NCBI GenBank assembly: GCA_973895155.1
Contig: OZ316897.1
Location: 4,092,001-4,156,000 of the forward strand
Length of the DNA stretch: 64,000 bases
From: Marsupella aquatica
Lineage: Eukaryota; Marchantiophyta
Direction of reading: 5' to 3'
Of this stretch, positions 11,691 through 23,903 are shown in pieces. The translations under genes and the position numbers were made by a program. Position 1 is the first letter of the stretch; every line of letters starts with the position of its first letter. A model generated the notes under the pieces. It was not told the origin of the DNA and did not search any database. It worked only from the letters and a program-made list of their open reading frames with translations.

Positions 11691-12663
11691 ACTAGCGTTG
11701 CATGGGCCTCAAACTCTAGCCAAACTCTCCTTTTGGGGCGATACGGCCCATAATGCCCTATGACAGAATGTTACTATCTCCATAAAGTATCGGTGTGAGC
11801 AAAGGCAATCTTTCTGGCAAAGCTTACACAAATCTGTCAACTCACAACAGTTACGCGTCATCATATCTCAATCTACTTTTGGGGAGGTTGTTGACACTGG
11901 CTCTACAAGAAGTGGGCTATTACATCTGGACATTTGTTGTGTAAACTGCTTCAGTTGGCTTTACAAGAACTTAGGGGCCATTAAGGTATAGTGTCTGCGA
12001 GATTGTTTGCTGATCTTACATGGCTAAGCACAGTGGGTCCACTTACATCGTAAAGTCTCAAAGGTCTTCTGAAGCCAACCATAGAACCCGCCATGGAGGA
12101 AAAGAATTAGTTGAGTACCCCTTGGTTATGTAAGTCTGGTGTTATTAAACAAGTTAGTGCCAATGAAGAGTTTCAGATTGGAATAGATTGAATATGGAGA
12201 ATGATGAGAGGAACAAAAGGGAAATTATTGGTAATAAAAGTCCATGCAAAAAATATTCCCTTTGGTACTCCTATGTCCATATAGTCCATGACATTTGATG
12301 CAATCCCCGAGGTAGTCTATATATGCAAGAATGTTATAATAGTCAATTGAAAGGGTTTCTTAGGTTATTTTGGTATTCCTCTATCCATGGTAATTTTAAT
12401 AGGTTTTTTACAATCCCCTTGGTATTATGTTGTGCATATATAGTAACCAAAGGGGCTTCTTATCGGGCTTCTTATATTACCTTGGTAGTGTTACACTAGT
12501 TCAAGAGTTTCTTTTTACCCACGGCTATTTCAGATACTTACCAGTTACATAGAAAATTCATTCAATTCACTGGAAAATTTATTGGCATTAAAACACTAAT
12601 ATATCAATCATAGCCGATCCAGAAAATTATTTTCTTTAAGCTCTTTTTAGCCACTTTCTTTGG

Positions 12664-12792
12664 AAAATGATGCTCCCATGGACCGTAGACGGAAACCATA
12701 CAATTAGGATAGACTAATTGGGAATATTCCTTGTCACATTGTGAGTGCAATTCGGTCCATCTGAGTTGCTAAAATCCATGGGAGCATTTTGA
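12664..12792. mobile_element. Small foldback (MITE-like) element
   Basis: The sequence starts with AAAATGATGCTCCCATGGA and ends with the inverted copy TCCATGGGAGCATTTT, giving terminal inverted repeats of about 16 bp with a 2-nt indel around 95 bp of internal DNA. One TIR word recurs alone near 7068. The size and structure suit a non-autonomous DNA element, but no convincing target duplication was found. Confidence 0.5.
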
Positions 12793-15584
12793 CAAACATA
12801 TATAGGGGTCTATCCAGGCTTCATTCTCCTTTCTTTGTTTGTTTGAAGTGTTACTTTTTAGTTTTGTATTGTTTTTACAATGACAGGGTCCAATGTTTTA
12901 GCCTTGTCTCAAACACAAACTAAGTCATGTTTGGTTTTTCTTGTATAACATTCAAATAGTTCTAAGTATCTTGTGACCAATAGTGCCTAAGTGGTTGCAT
13001 GGGGTCCCTAAAGAATCAAGTTACTAGAGTCCTATGCAAAGGGAACCAAAGTGCAAGTTACACAAAAATGTGTCACTATTCTGTTCCAAAAACAGTGTAA
13101 CAGCTAAACAGCTGTGTAACAGGTTTCTACTACCTTACACTTTTACAGTCGTTAGAAAGATATCATTTGCTTCTACCCCTTGAAAGGCAAAATTAATCTT
13201 GCCCATGTTAGATTCCATGGAAAATTGTCTCGAGTACTGCTCATGAGTCCATCAGATTTAGCTATGCTACGAGATATGCCCAACAGCCTGTAAATCTTCC
13301 TCCGTTCCTTGTCCAGCCATGTCAAGTAGACGTACATTAATCACATCCCAAAGAACTTCAGTGCAGCTTTTGTTACGTATACTACATAATTTGCACAAGC
13401 ATAATCAAGGGCATAACCCACTAGCAGTTGCCCTTGTAAGTAGTCTCGTTGGCTGCACGAAGTCCAATCTGGTTGGTTTCACTGGCCTTGCTCATTCTTT
13501 TCTTTGTATCTAGATCATGTCAGGTCCCACTCCTGAGCACCTCGGCTATTTCAAGCGTTGCACAAAGTTTACCTATTAAATTAACTTAGCGTAAATCAAC
13601 CGTTTACACCAAGTTTTCCAATCAGTGTGTCCCCAAACCATTCCACATAATTTCACTGCCGCTACTGTTTTTCTTCATTTCCGCCCAACCGTTTGGATTA
13701 TAGTTTACCCTTCCCCTATGAGATGTCCAACGGTGTGTGCAATTGAGTGACATGTTTCAAGGGAAAAAGAAAAAAGCACAGAAATTTTAAAGGTTGGATT
13801 CCGTTCCAAAAGAATGAGTAGGCTCAAACACATGAGTTTCATTCAGATTCTTGTCATAATGTTCACGCTACAACTTTGAGGGATTGATGCAAAAAAATTA
13901 TGACAAACAAACTGTACGTGCGGGCTACTCTGATGAGAAAGATTTCCTAAAATCGTGCAAAGGGCCATGCCCGTCGGCATTGGGTATGTCGAGAGAATTG
14001 ATTATGTTTATCATTTGGTGGATGTCGACCAGGCCACGTCTTATCAGTGCATCGTGGCATAGTTCTAATAACGCAATGTGGTTGTCATGCATGGCAACAT
14101 GGTTGTTTGGTTACTTAGTCAAGCGTGGTAAATGAACAGAAGTTGCGACAACGTATCCGCGCACTCTCGGTCGTTAGGGGTCTATACAATGACTATACAG
14201 GAGGTGGCTCAGCTTTCACATCAACTGATCAACAGTCACATCAACAGTTACCCACCTTGAGAATTTTATCGTGATGACTAAAGGTGGCATCTCAGCTTTC
14301 AAACAACATCGTCCTTTGTAATTTTTATCATGATTGAACGTGTCTTAGCGTTCAAATCAACACCCTCCTTGGTGACCTCGACCAGAAATCCTAGCACAAA
14401 CAGGATGCTTTGGGTGCCTCCTTGAACGCAATTTGCTCATCGGGAGATGTCCTGACTCCTCGACTTCTCCATTGCCCTTTTAAGTCCGTTGCAATCTCCC
14501 TTTAGATATTCTAAATGTTGTGCTTGTGTCGCCTTAATCATTAGGAATAGTTAGACCGGCATGGGTCAAGGATTTACCTCAATAATTTTGCACTCACTAT
14601 AGGGAGCAATATCTAGGCACAATCATTGCAAATTGGAAAGCTGGTACATAAATATAGTCATTGTTGTTTGCTAAGTAAATCCTAAACGCAGAGTACTTAG
14701 TATCTACTGTAGAGTTGCACTCTTTCTATTGGTGACCCCTGTCGCTGGGCTGTGGCTTCCTGGGCTTTGGTTAAGTGGCTCTACACTTCTACCAATGGCC
14801 ACTGTTAATTGGCCATATGCCTGGTACTTTTGGCTTTCTCGGCATTGATCTCCGTGCTTTGGGGTGTCTGGTTTGTTTTATGTTCTGTACTTTACTGGTT
14901 AGTACAAGATCCTCTCGAGACAACACAAAAATATTGTTCAACAAAAGATCAAACAGGATAAGACAGTGAAAACACATCCCACTGCATCTTTTGTAGTGAG
15001 GTTGAACAAACGGTCAAACCTTGGGACTTGTGAGAGGCATGGATGAGATCAACAGTATTGTATGCTAGCACATCAAGTTGTACATTGCATGCATAACAAA
15101 ATCTATGTTTCGTAACTGCAATCTGTGATGCAGTGCCAAAGCGATCGCCTTAGCCTTGAATATCGTTAGATGCTTTATCATTGGTGCCCACTCATGGTTT
15201 CGGCATAAAATCCTCGTGAAGCGCGCGTCATATTGCGTTGTGTGTTCAAAGGCTTATCTTCACCTGGAACATCATGGTGAAGTCACGGTGGAAGATCATG
15301 TTAGAATGTACCTGACCTTAAGAATTAAAAGCGGGTGAGATCATTTTAGTAACTACAATCATCTCACCAGGTGCATCTTTAGCCTAATTTGTTGTAAGTG
15401 CTGATGAATCCACAAGTCTCGGCATATCATTAGTTGAATTCGCAGTTTTGTATAGTTACTCTCTTGTAAATGGCAATCTCATCAGAGATCTTCAAAAACT
15501 GAAAACTGTTCCGACCAAATCTGTTTTGTGCTATCCGGATCCAAGAATACTGATGATTGTGGGTCAGAGAAATCCATTCACTTG
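12793..15584. other. No gene recognised
   Basis: Single-copy looking DNA, AT-rich up to 13.9 kb. Short ORFs (for example 13,884-14,135) have no recognisable features and no splice support. Confidence 0.5.
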
Positions 15585-16396
15585 TCATTCTTTAGTGGAT
15601 ATCTCTACCTCTATATTTATCCAAGTGGTACAGACGCGAAGCAGCACATCAGAGTTTTTCCGCAAAACTGCTTTTCGTTTTAATTTATCAGATCATAGAA
15701 ACTAATCCTCACCACCTTCTTACCTTCAGAACTTTTGCACGATCGTTTCATTTTCACTACAAGCGTGTTATGCGTGTGCATGTGAGCAGTAGTAGTCGAA
15801 TCTATTTCTAGGTCATCCACTGTATATCCCAACGCTCGGTAACCATGAGCTCCCACGTTCTCAAGGAACCAGCAAGGGCACTTGTACATGCCCTCCTCCC
15901 CAGCTGCATGGCCGCATCGTAGAGGTTCGCAAGGGACGTTCCTGTGATCCGGGCGAACCGCTTGCACCCTCGACACTGATAAAGACTAGAGCAGATACTC
16001 TACCCTTGAGTTCGTCCCTTCTATGGGCTGTCGAGCTAAAATTCTGCACTTCGAGCTATGTTTAGTTTGAATCTGCATCAACAGCTGGCTCAGCTATGGA
16101 TTGAAACAATGGCACCTTGTCTCGTTGCTCCTTAACGGCAGTAGACTCTCTTGATGCTCCAAACGGATTCTGATCATCCAGCAGTGTTTGCGGCGTCGTC
16201 TGGGAACAGTTATCTCCAATCGATACTGATCAGCTTGGTTCACCGCATCCTTCACTCGGCCCTCCTCCGGCTCCATAAGGGGACTAGGATGAATCTCTTC
16301 CCTACGCTTCTCCTTGTGCTCAGCTTGTTGAATGTCGCAGGGCTTCTGTTCACGCACACCACACCGGCCGCCAACAATCCGTTTCAGCAGAAACAT
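15585..16396 (-). CDS. Possible multi-exon gene of unknown function (structure uncertain)
   Basis: Reading the minus strand from 16,396, good coding segments follow each other. A charged segment starts at an ATG (16,394-16,396). A segment containing LLDDQNPFGASRESTAVKEQ runs to about 16,060. A Cys/His-containing segment (MYKCPCWFLENVGAHGYR near 15,889-15,836) ends at donor GTAAGA (15,723). A terminal exon (15,667-15,585) is reached through a 56-nt GT-AG intron with the phase kept. Joining the upstream segments needs very short gaps (about 44, 39 and 28 nt) with GT..AG ends, which is suspiciously short; they could be small deletions in a decayed gene. I do not recognise the family. The last intron is the best supported part. 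Confidence 0.33.
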
Positions 16397-17023
16397 TTGA
16401 GTTTAGTTCCCAAGATCACCAACGATTGTCACAGTGTTACGCATCCTCAGAATTTTCAATGTCTTCTGTGAGGCAAGGCAACGCAGCTCTCAGCACCCGT
16501 GTTGTCAGCGACAAGACACTACTTTCATCAATCCAAACTACCAAATCAACGTCCAGATTAGATTAGCACCTGTGACAACGCATAGGCGTCAGCAACTGTG
16601 GGGAACAGTTGACAGTCAACTCAAAATCCCAAAAATGACGGTCTCAATCGCCATTGGATTAAAGTGTATTTAATGAGACTTGGTGGTCACAGTATCTTCA
16701 CTTCTCACTAAATGCACTTTGATCTGATGGTGATGAGTGTCTGCCCATTTTTGAGAAAAAATTATTGATCTTTGATTCTCTCCGAATTAAATCATGAACC
16801 CAAGTGCAGCTCGATCCGAGAGAGACTGCAATTTTTTAGGACACCGAAAATTGTCGGAACGATATGTAGTGGTCGATCTAATAGTCCGATCTCATGGAAC
16901 TTTCGATCTTATAGAACTTTTTCGATATCTAGTGATCGAATAGAGCCTGCAGCCTCAGAGGAAAGACAGATCGACCGATGCATTGCTCCAGTTTGGATGT
17001 CCTTAATTGTTCATGAAGCTCTC

Positions 17024-17025
<2 letters not shown>

Positions 17026-17054
<29 letters not shown>
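17026..17054. repeat. (TA)n microsatellite
   Basis: 29 bp of uninterrupted alternating A and T. Confidence 0.95.
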
Positions 17055-17057
<3 letters not shown>

Positions 17058-17521
17058 GTGCTTCGACTTCCGCATTGCGGTCTCGACAATCCAAATTCAC
17101 ATTAATTAGCTCTGTCGATATTCTGACCTTGTCTCTCGCGAGTGTGTACAGTCGCGTAGCATATGTACTGGCAACTGAGGAACTCGCAGAAATAGCAACC
17201 CATCGTTCAAGATAGAGTAGAGTGTCTGAGTGATTCATACCTCGTCTCGTTTGAGTTTCCCAGACTCTCTCAAGAAGCGTCATTTGCAGTACGTTCAGCG
17301 ATATGCGAGCGAGCGGACTCTTAAGAGTGCAATACTCGTCGTCCATCAGACTGAGAGGCTAGAGGCACATCATCCATCGTTCACCGAAGGCCCGTTCGAA
17401 ATTCCCAGAGTCCCTCTATAATGGTTCCCTCGAGAACCATGATCGTTCATCACACTGTAGATCGCTGTTCACCGCTCAGCGATTGTAATCTGAGCTTAGT
17501 ATGTCAAAATTCCCAGACTAT

Positions 17522-17920
17522 CTAGTATCTCATGTAATAGAGCGCCCTTTCTCGATCACAGTTGGTGTTTGCTTCAATAGAGACTACAGCGTCGTCTACA
17601 CAAAGGGACTCTGGAAGCCTCACGCCATGACTTGCACGATGCTGTATTAAGATAGCCTTGATAGAAAATAGAACTGTCATCAGAAAGCCACGCATAAATT
17701 TTGGTACATTGTTGTCACGGAGACGTGAACTCATTTCAAGGGGCTAGAACAAAAGCGAGGCTTAGTATGTAAAGATTTAAGTTGAGGTCGATACGGTTTG
17801 GGTCTCACTTACCGTAGGTGTCGTCCCCACCTCGGTGTCAGTTGGGGGATGTTCAGTTTTGTCGTGGTGCAAGAAGCGTTGAAGACTCTGCTCAATGGCC
17901 TGAGACTGCTCCGACGTCAT
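17522..17920 (-). CDS. Two-exon gene for a 110-aa protein of unknown function
   Basis: Exon 1 (17,920-17,813) begins with ATG, codes 36 residues rich in Gln/Glu/Thr (starts MTSEQSQAIEQSLQRF), and ends in a perfect donor, GTAAGTGAG. The intron (17,812-17,744, 69 nt) contains an ATACTAAGC branch-point-like word and a pyrimidine tract, and ends TTCTAG. Exon 2 (17,743-17,522) continues in phase 0 for 73 residues to a TAG. It includes a basic stretch (SSRLRDNNVPKF), a hydrophobic stretch (FLMTVLFSIKAIL) and an acidic C-terminal part. The total is about 109-110 residues. The combination of canonical donor, branch site, acceptor and preserved phase makes this one of the better gene models in the first 25 kb. 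An in-frame TAA upstream of the ATG supports the start. Function is not recognised; the single hydrophobic segment could be a membrane anchor. Confidence 0.55.
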
Positions 17921-18234
17921 CGTTGCGATACGCGCTTCAAGGGACAATTACAAAGCAAGTACGAAACTCCGATGCGAACGGCAGGAGCTGCAAAGAAACC
18001 ACTTAGAATGGATGCAGAAGATGCGAACCAAACGAGAGCAACGTACTCCAGACCTGCAAGACGATGGGCCTGAGCGTCCTTGTAAACTTGGAGGATTGTG
18101 ATCAGTTCAGTTTGCAGAATCGGTTTTGAACGACACCCGTGTATCGAAGTGTGGCTCTCGTCTCCTTGATGTGGTGATTCAGGTACAATCTGCCGTGTGC
18201 ATGCACCGTTGAGGGTCCGACGTGTCGTTTCCAA
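17921..18234 (-). other. Possible upstream exon or 5' leader with an intron-like block
   Basis: On the minus strand a 66-nt block (about 18,048 to 17,983) starts GTCTGGAG and ends TTTCTTTGCAG with an ATTCTAAGT branch-like word, so it looks like an intron. The flanking sequence is open in one frame and ends in a TGA overlapping the ATG of the 110-aa gene. It may be the 5' leader or an upstream exon of that gene. Confidence 0.3.
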
Positions 18235-18245
18235 GTTTAAAACTG

Positions 18246-18383
18246 TTCCACGTAGAAATTTGGGGTCTGCACGGTTATTGTCGTAGTTGTTGCATCCTAC
18301 GTGTCGAAGAACAGTTTCTTATTGAAGGATTTCCACGTAGAAGTTGGGGTCTGCACGGGTATTGCATCCTACGTGTCGACCAG
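18246..18383. repeat. Two-copy 85-bp tandem duplication
   Basis: TTCCACGTAGAA...GGGGTCTGCACGG...TGCATCCTACGTGTCGA occurs at 18,246 and again at 18,331, with an internal deletion in the second copy. Confidence 0.75.
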
Positions 18384-20323
18384 AGTACCTTCATTGAGGA
18401 TGATAAGGCATCAATGGACCGTTAGGCTCGTCAGGTAATACTCGGCATGCCAAACCTAGCTGGAATCAGGTGAGTGGGGTCATCCGCAAACGTGTCGATG
18501 ATCGATTTATCGAAGTAGTGATGAAGTTTCTATCCAGTGTAGTGCTCAGGCCTCGGAAATAACATTGGAAGCTCAGGTCATGACCACGAATGTAATTGAT
18601 CGAGGGTTGCCATGAAACGTACAGAGCCAATTTCTGAAGACGGCTTTGAGCTCAAGTGTAGCTAGTTCTTCATTTGTTGATAGTTGATAGAGTTCCTTAA
18701 ACTTGCAAAGTATGTAGCAGATCATACTATATTGCACCTGGATGACTGTGACCTTCGTCGCTGCAGCCAGTTTTTGTTGTAGAGCACCTTAATAACCGTG
18801 GGTTAGTAGCAAGAAAGAAGAAAAGGAGGAGATGTCCAAAAAACATTGTAAGAGCAATGAGGACACTCAGAAAGAAATTAGAAGAAACAAGACAAGTGGA
18901 ACTCGGTAGAACCGATCTCTTTCTTGAACTTCGTAGTTGCAAAGGAATTCAGCATTTGCCTACACTTTCGTCCCACGTCTCAATATTTGGATTCGATGTA
19001 TGGGTTGATGGAATGGAACGGAATATTAAAAAACGTAAGGTGTCAAAGATGTTGGACTACTGAAGTTTAATTGACACTTCAATCATTGTCTTATCAAAGC
19101 ACCCAACGCTCCGGCTATCACAATGCTGTCGCTGCCGTTCCGTGTACTGCATGCATGTACAAAGTCTAATAATATGTTTGAAGAGGGAGAAGTAGGGGAT
19201 TTTCAGTAGGATATCCCACAAACTGACCTTCAAACAGTTCCGACATTCGTTAGTAACGTTCAAGTTTACTCCTGTGCCACTTGGCTGGGCATTTCGTATT
19301 GCCTTTCACTCAAAATGTAACATTATAAAGAATTCGCCTCGTTGCTCAACCAGGTATGTCCCAGGAACCGTTTCAATCTGCCCAATAGCTGACAGGTCTT
19401 TTAAGTATTTTGCTGAATCTCTATGAATTGTTTAATAAAACTATTTATTCGAGGAGGCAAAGAGAGACGGTCAGGCAGTGTGGATATGGGAGATGGCGAT
19501 GATCGACGATATCAGTGTTTTTCCAACTCTCACAGTTCTCACAACTGCAAGGCTATCTGTCTCTCTTCTCACCACTCCCAAAAGTTAAGAAGCAGCTCGT
19601 CATGGCTCCGTGGTGGAGGGCGGAGTGTCTGAAGGCGGAAGGAATGGGAGCACGAGTCTGCGCGAGCAAGATGGCAAACAGACAGTTGATCTGGAATGGT
19701 GGGCAGCCACATTCGTTCGACCGGATGGCTACGTACTTAGCCTTACCCGGTAACTTAATGTGCCCGCATTTAACTGCTTCATATGTCTGCCTTGGGGAAC
19801 TCATTCTCTCGGGAAGACGGAGTACGAGGTTTCATGGGCAAGATTTGCTTTTGGCAAAAGAAGACTGAAGGTACAATCCTGATGCGTTGGTACTCGAGCC
19901 GCTTACTCTTTAAGAGGAGGTTTACTACGAGAAACGTGAGCTAGTCTGAGTCATTACTCGGTCTCTTTTAAAACCCTGTGGGCCTGGTGGTTGGATTGAT
20001 GCTGATGGCCCTCGACCTTCCTGCTGCCCTAGAGTAAAAAGCATCGATCACTAGGAATTAAGGGGCCCAGGAATTGAATTAAGATAGCACGGAATGAACC
20101 TGCCCCAGCTTTCTCGTCTTCTTGCGAGTAAGAAACTGGAAGGGCTTCATGCCTTATATGCACATGATCTGTCTAGTTGTTTTCCTTGAAACGAGACTAG
20201 AAATCCTAGGTAAGCCCATATAAGTATCCAAATTAAAAGGTCAGCTCAACAGAATTTGATGGCTACATGCACTTCAGATGTTCAGTTGTTAGGGGGAAAA
20301 CCCAATCGATTAAAAAATCGAAG

Positions 20324-20330
20324 TATAAAA
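20324..20330 (+). promoter_or_regulatory. Candidate TATA box without a confirmed gene
   Basis: TATAAAA in the context GAAGTATAAAAGCCG, followed 120 nt downstream by an ATG (20,452) that opens only ten codons before a stop. It could drive an intron-containing or non-coding transcript; no further support. Confidence 0.25.
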
Positions 20331-21364
20331 GCCGTTAGGGCAAACCATATGACAGCTGACCAAAACCGAAGACGAAACTATAGCAAGCAGTAACTCGCCA
20401 CCCTTTGAGATCCTTCTTGAACTGTAAACTGTGTTTGACTAAGCAACAGCTATGTCCCCTCCGAATAAAGGATTGAGCCAATGATGTGGCCAGATTTCGC
20501 TTCGCAGATCAACTCTGGAACATATAGTGTTTTGGTACAAGCCCTTCCTCTACCTACATCACTGCTCCCGTCACTGCTGTTAAAACCGACTTTTTTCTTG
20601 TTTTCTCGGACTTCTTACCTACAAAGACTGCATTCCTTCTCCCTCACCAAACTTTCAACCGATAGGCAGTGTTGACCACTCTGACAAAATAGTGAATAGA
20701 GGCTAGAACCTGGGTCCGGTGACAGGATTAGTAGTCATGATTGAACTGAATTGAGCTAGAATGGACGGACACCATAGGAGTGTATGTGAGTAGTGGTCTT
20801 GTAGAAAACTTGCCATTCAGATCAATTCACCAAATCTAACAAAAAGCATTTCCAGGTTGTGACCATTAATCCACGACCCAAAAAGGAACGTTCGTATCAA
20901 CTTATGTTTCTGGCCGGCCATGCAATGCACGGAAGCAACTCTGACCCACGTCATGCCCTTCCCTCGGTTATCCAATCATATAGTTACGAGTCCCGGCTGC
21001 CCATACTATGTACTAATATTGCCCTGGTCCCATGCTTGGCCCGTCCCAAGTGTGCTAGAAGATTCATTCCAAATGTAAAGAACCGTGGGAACCATCAGAT
21101 TTGTGCAGATAGTTTTTACCAAACAAGGTTTGGAATATAACCGCCTGTAGATCGGACAGTTGGAAAGCTTCACAAAGATGGTAAGAAATGGCATTTGTCA
21201 CTCTCCTACCAGAGATTACTCACTCTTTTCTGAAGTTTATGATTTCCACATGCTGAATAATAATCGTGTAATTTTGTTATGCGCACTCTTGCGGGTCAGG
21301 CACGGATACTCAACCTCTAAAAAGCAGGGGCGACAGGGACCATCTGTGTGCAGTGTTTTGCGTA

Positions 21365-21436
21365 AGTAGCAGAGTGACAAGTGTAGCTAGTAACAGAGTG
21401 ACAAGTGTAGCTAGTAACAGAGTGACAAGTGTAGCA
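21365..21436. repeat. Three-copy 24-bp tandem repeat
   Basis: AGTARCAGAGTGACAAGTGTAG plus CT, starting at 21,365, 21,389 and 21,413. Confidence 0.9.
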
Positions 21437-21906
21437 GGGCACGCGAAGCTGTGATGTTCAGAAGTAGTGAGCGCCGAAGTGGGCAAATTGGGCACATTTC
21501 GAAATCTCGCGAAGTTAGAGCTATTCGCTATTATTCCTCGAATTTTCACTGGGCCTACCCGAGCGCTTAGGAAAGGAGGCTGCCTAACCAGTAGAGTGTC
21601 CTAGGTCTTCCGTAGAAAAGGGAGCCTTCCCGCTCCAGTAGCTGGCCCTCTCTAGACTTGCCTACTGATAAGTCATGTCCTACTATTGTTCCTGTGTGAC
21701 CATTATGTTGCGAGTATGGCAGACAGGACATTTGAAAGAATCGTTATTTCACACAGATTTGGAGCCCAACTCCGTATCTCCTACAGAGTTTTTATTTCTC
21801 CTATGTGAGAACACTTTTTCTCGAAGTTTTCCAAGAGCTTTTCTGGTTACGGGAGTGGGAAACTTTCACATTTGAATGTGGCGAGTAACCGATATACGCC
21901 AATATC

Positions 21907-22029
21907 CATGATTTTCAAATACAATTTTTCAAGTACAATTTAATCGGTAACGCAGTGTCAACTGAAACAGGCATATTCATGATTTTTCAGGTACACTTTA
22001 ATCGGTAATAAGTGTCAACTGAAAAAGAT
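21907..22029. repeat. Two-copy tandem repeat of about 70 bp
   Basis: CATGATTTTYCA...TTTAATCGGTAA...GTGTCAACTGAAA occurs at 21,907 and again at 21,977 with a 12-bp internal difference. Confidence 0.7.
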
Positions 22030-22365
22030 GTTGACGGTAGCAATTTCCGGTTGTTTTAAAGTACACACCTTCCAATCGAAGGTGAATTGTAAAATGACTA
22101 AAAATCCACGACAATGACTCTATCATACTCGTGTCATGCATGTGAAAAATCCAACCAGGTTTGGGTAACAGTAAACCAAACCGTGACTATCACGAGGACT
22201 GAGAGTTCACAAAGAAACACACATTTCAACATGTGAAGCACATTGCAATCAGACGATCTTATCTCTCAGCGAAGAAATGAAAACTGAAAAGGTCGTTATA
22301 TCAAGTTTTATACAGAGTGGACATTTGTATGTACAGTCAGTTGAAGCCTAATTAAATGACCTGGT

Positions 22366-23530
22366 CTACACAAAGGGGTTTGCTTTCTTCGGCATAGCTG
22401 GCTTTCCCTGCTGCCCGGCAGTTTGCGAATCGGGTGCATGCTCATCTGGACGGTGAAGTTGCCCATGACCTCCGGTCTCTGCGGTAGGTGTTGTAGCTCC
22501 AGCTCCGAACATGTTTACATTGTCCACCCCCTTTACCTGCTCTTTTGCAGGTTCTTTTGCTACCTCCTGTGGAAATGAAAAAATATGTCAGTAAGTCTAC
22601 TCGATGACGGACAATCATACTTGAAACATAACCGAAGTAGACCAAATCCAACTTTGACCAAAACTCCAGTATATTGATATTTGTGCTTCGATGATAGTCG
22701 AAGTTACTTTGGAAGCGTATCCGCAAGGGAACCGACAATTACTTCGCACAAAGAGTTTTAATTAAGGCAAGAGACTTGATATGGTCGTCAGATCGTCGTC
22801 CTATTTGATTGCTTACTGCCACCGACTAACAGATCGAGAAAATGGTCATTCAAACCATGTCGATTTTTATTTCTCGAGACATGGTTTGAATGACCAATTG
22901 CAGGACAATTCGCGCATGCTTGCGTGATGGCTATTCAAATTGAGAGACTGGGAAATCCGCAATACAGTCTTCCGGCAGATAGTATCAAACTGAATGACCA
23001 TGCCAGAGCTAGTTCTCCGAATTTGACTATCGCAGAGCGGGAGTTTCATCTGAACACCTATCCTCTCGAGCTGGCCTTCATAACGAGAACATAAATGTTC
23101 AAGATTGAAATTAATTTGATATTTCGTAGCCACAATCGCAACCGTACTTTAGAAATTGTTGACACCAGAGAAGAAGGCAATAGAAAGTACAGTCATTCCA
23201 TCGTGTGCAATGTGTCAATGGACGAAAACCACAGTCACTCCATGACCGACGTCTATCACACGACGTCCAACAGATATCAATCGAAACAAAATACGTTCGT
23301 TCCAACTTCCACGACATCATTCATTGAGAAAGCTGACGATAAATCACTCACATACGACTCCAGTGCCCCCAACAAACATGTTCCAACCCTGCCGACAAAA
23401 CAAACTCAAAATTTCAACAAACCTCAAATTCGGGCTTGTCGTAGTGAAAGTAAGTAGAACTCACCGTGAAGGTCGACTGATTTTGGGGCTGATTCCACTC
23501 CCCACTCGCCTGATGAAAAAATTCCGACAT
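22366..23530 (-). CDS. Intron-containing gene for a small hydrophilic protein (about 99 aa)
   Basis: Exon 1 (23,530-23,465) starts at an ATG in good context (CCAAGATGTCGG) and codes 22 residues beginning MSEFFHQASGEW, ending in donor GTGAGT. A candidate 33-nt exon 2 (23,388-23,356) lies after a 76-nt intron and keeps phase 0; it encodes GWNMFVGGTGV. The last exon (22,566-22,366) follows a TTTCATTTCCACAG acceptor and codes 66 residues plus TAG, starting EVAKEPAKEQVKG and ending MPKKANPFV. Residues NMFVGG and NMFGAG in exons 2 and 3 are similar. The protein is polar, Gly/Ala/Gln-rich and probably disordered, with no signal peptide. The long intron 2 (about 790 nt) may hide another exon and contains a perfect hairpin. 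A TATA box lies at 23,904-23,914, and three repeat units sit in the presumed 5' leader. The family is not recognised. Confidence 0.55.
22843..22896. repeat. Perfect 19-bp inverted repeat (hairpin)
   Basis: TGGTCATTCAAACCATGTC at 22,843-22,861 and its exact reverse complement at 22,878-22,896 are separated by a 16-nt loop. It lies inside the long intron of the small minus-strand gene. As RNA it would form a strong stem-loop. Confidence 0.9.
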
Positions 23531-23579
23531 CTTGGCTGTGTCTCAACTCAACTGTGAAACAAATACCGCACTATTGATC

Positions 23580-23890
23580 GATTCCAGACGACAGTTCAAT
23601 GTGTGATAAGCCAATCTCCGAGAAACAAAGCTCCAAGAAACAATCCTCCGCCGTGTCTGCAGATTGAACAACTACTGAGCTTACTGAATGACTCCAGGCC
23701 ACAGTTGAATGTGTGATAGAATCAAAGCTCCCAAGAAAAATTTTCCGCCGTGTCTGCAGATTGAACAACTACTGGACTTCCTGATTGATTCCAGACGACA
23801 GTTCAATGTGTGATAAAACAATCTCCAAGAAACAAAGCCGCACGAAACTATTCTCCACCGTGTCTTTAGATTGAATCGCAAAGCTTCCCA
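23580..23890. repeat. Three-copy tandem repeat of about 100-110 bp upstream of the small gene
   Basis: Units begin GATTCCAGACGACAG (23,580), GACTCCAGGCCACAG (23,690) and GATTCCAGACGACAG (23,787). Each contains TTCAATGTGTGAT and, further on, CCGTGTCTGCAGATTGAA. They lie between the TATA box and the ATG of the minus-strand gene, so they are probably transcribed leader sequence. Confidence 0.8.
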
Positions 23891-23903
23891 TTCCGCCGTG
23901 TGT

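Larger units (their letters stand above)
18384..22365. other. No gene recognised; minisatellites and an isolated TATA-like site
   Basis: Mostly single-copy DNA. Frames such as 19,515-19,868 and 20,859-21,140 (plus) are open but featureless. It contains two small tandem repeats and a good TATAAAA word at 20,324-20,330, listed separately. No exon chain could be built. Confidence 0.45.

Noticed and set aside
16151-16471. Plus-strand 106-codon frame with a signal-peptide-like stretch
   Set aside because: The hydrophobic stretch lies opposite a charged, better-supported minus-strand frame and is probably its shadow.
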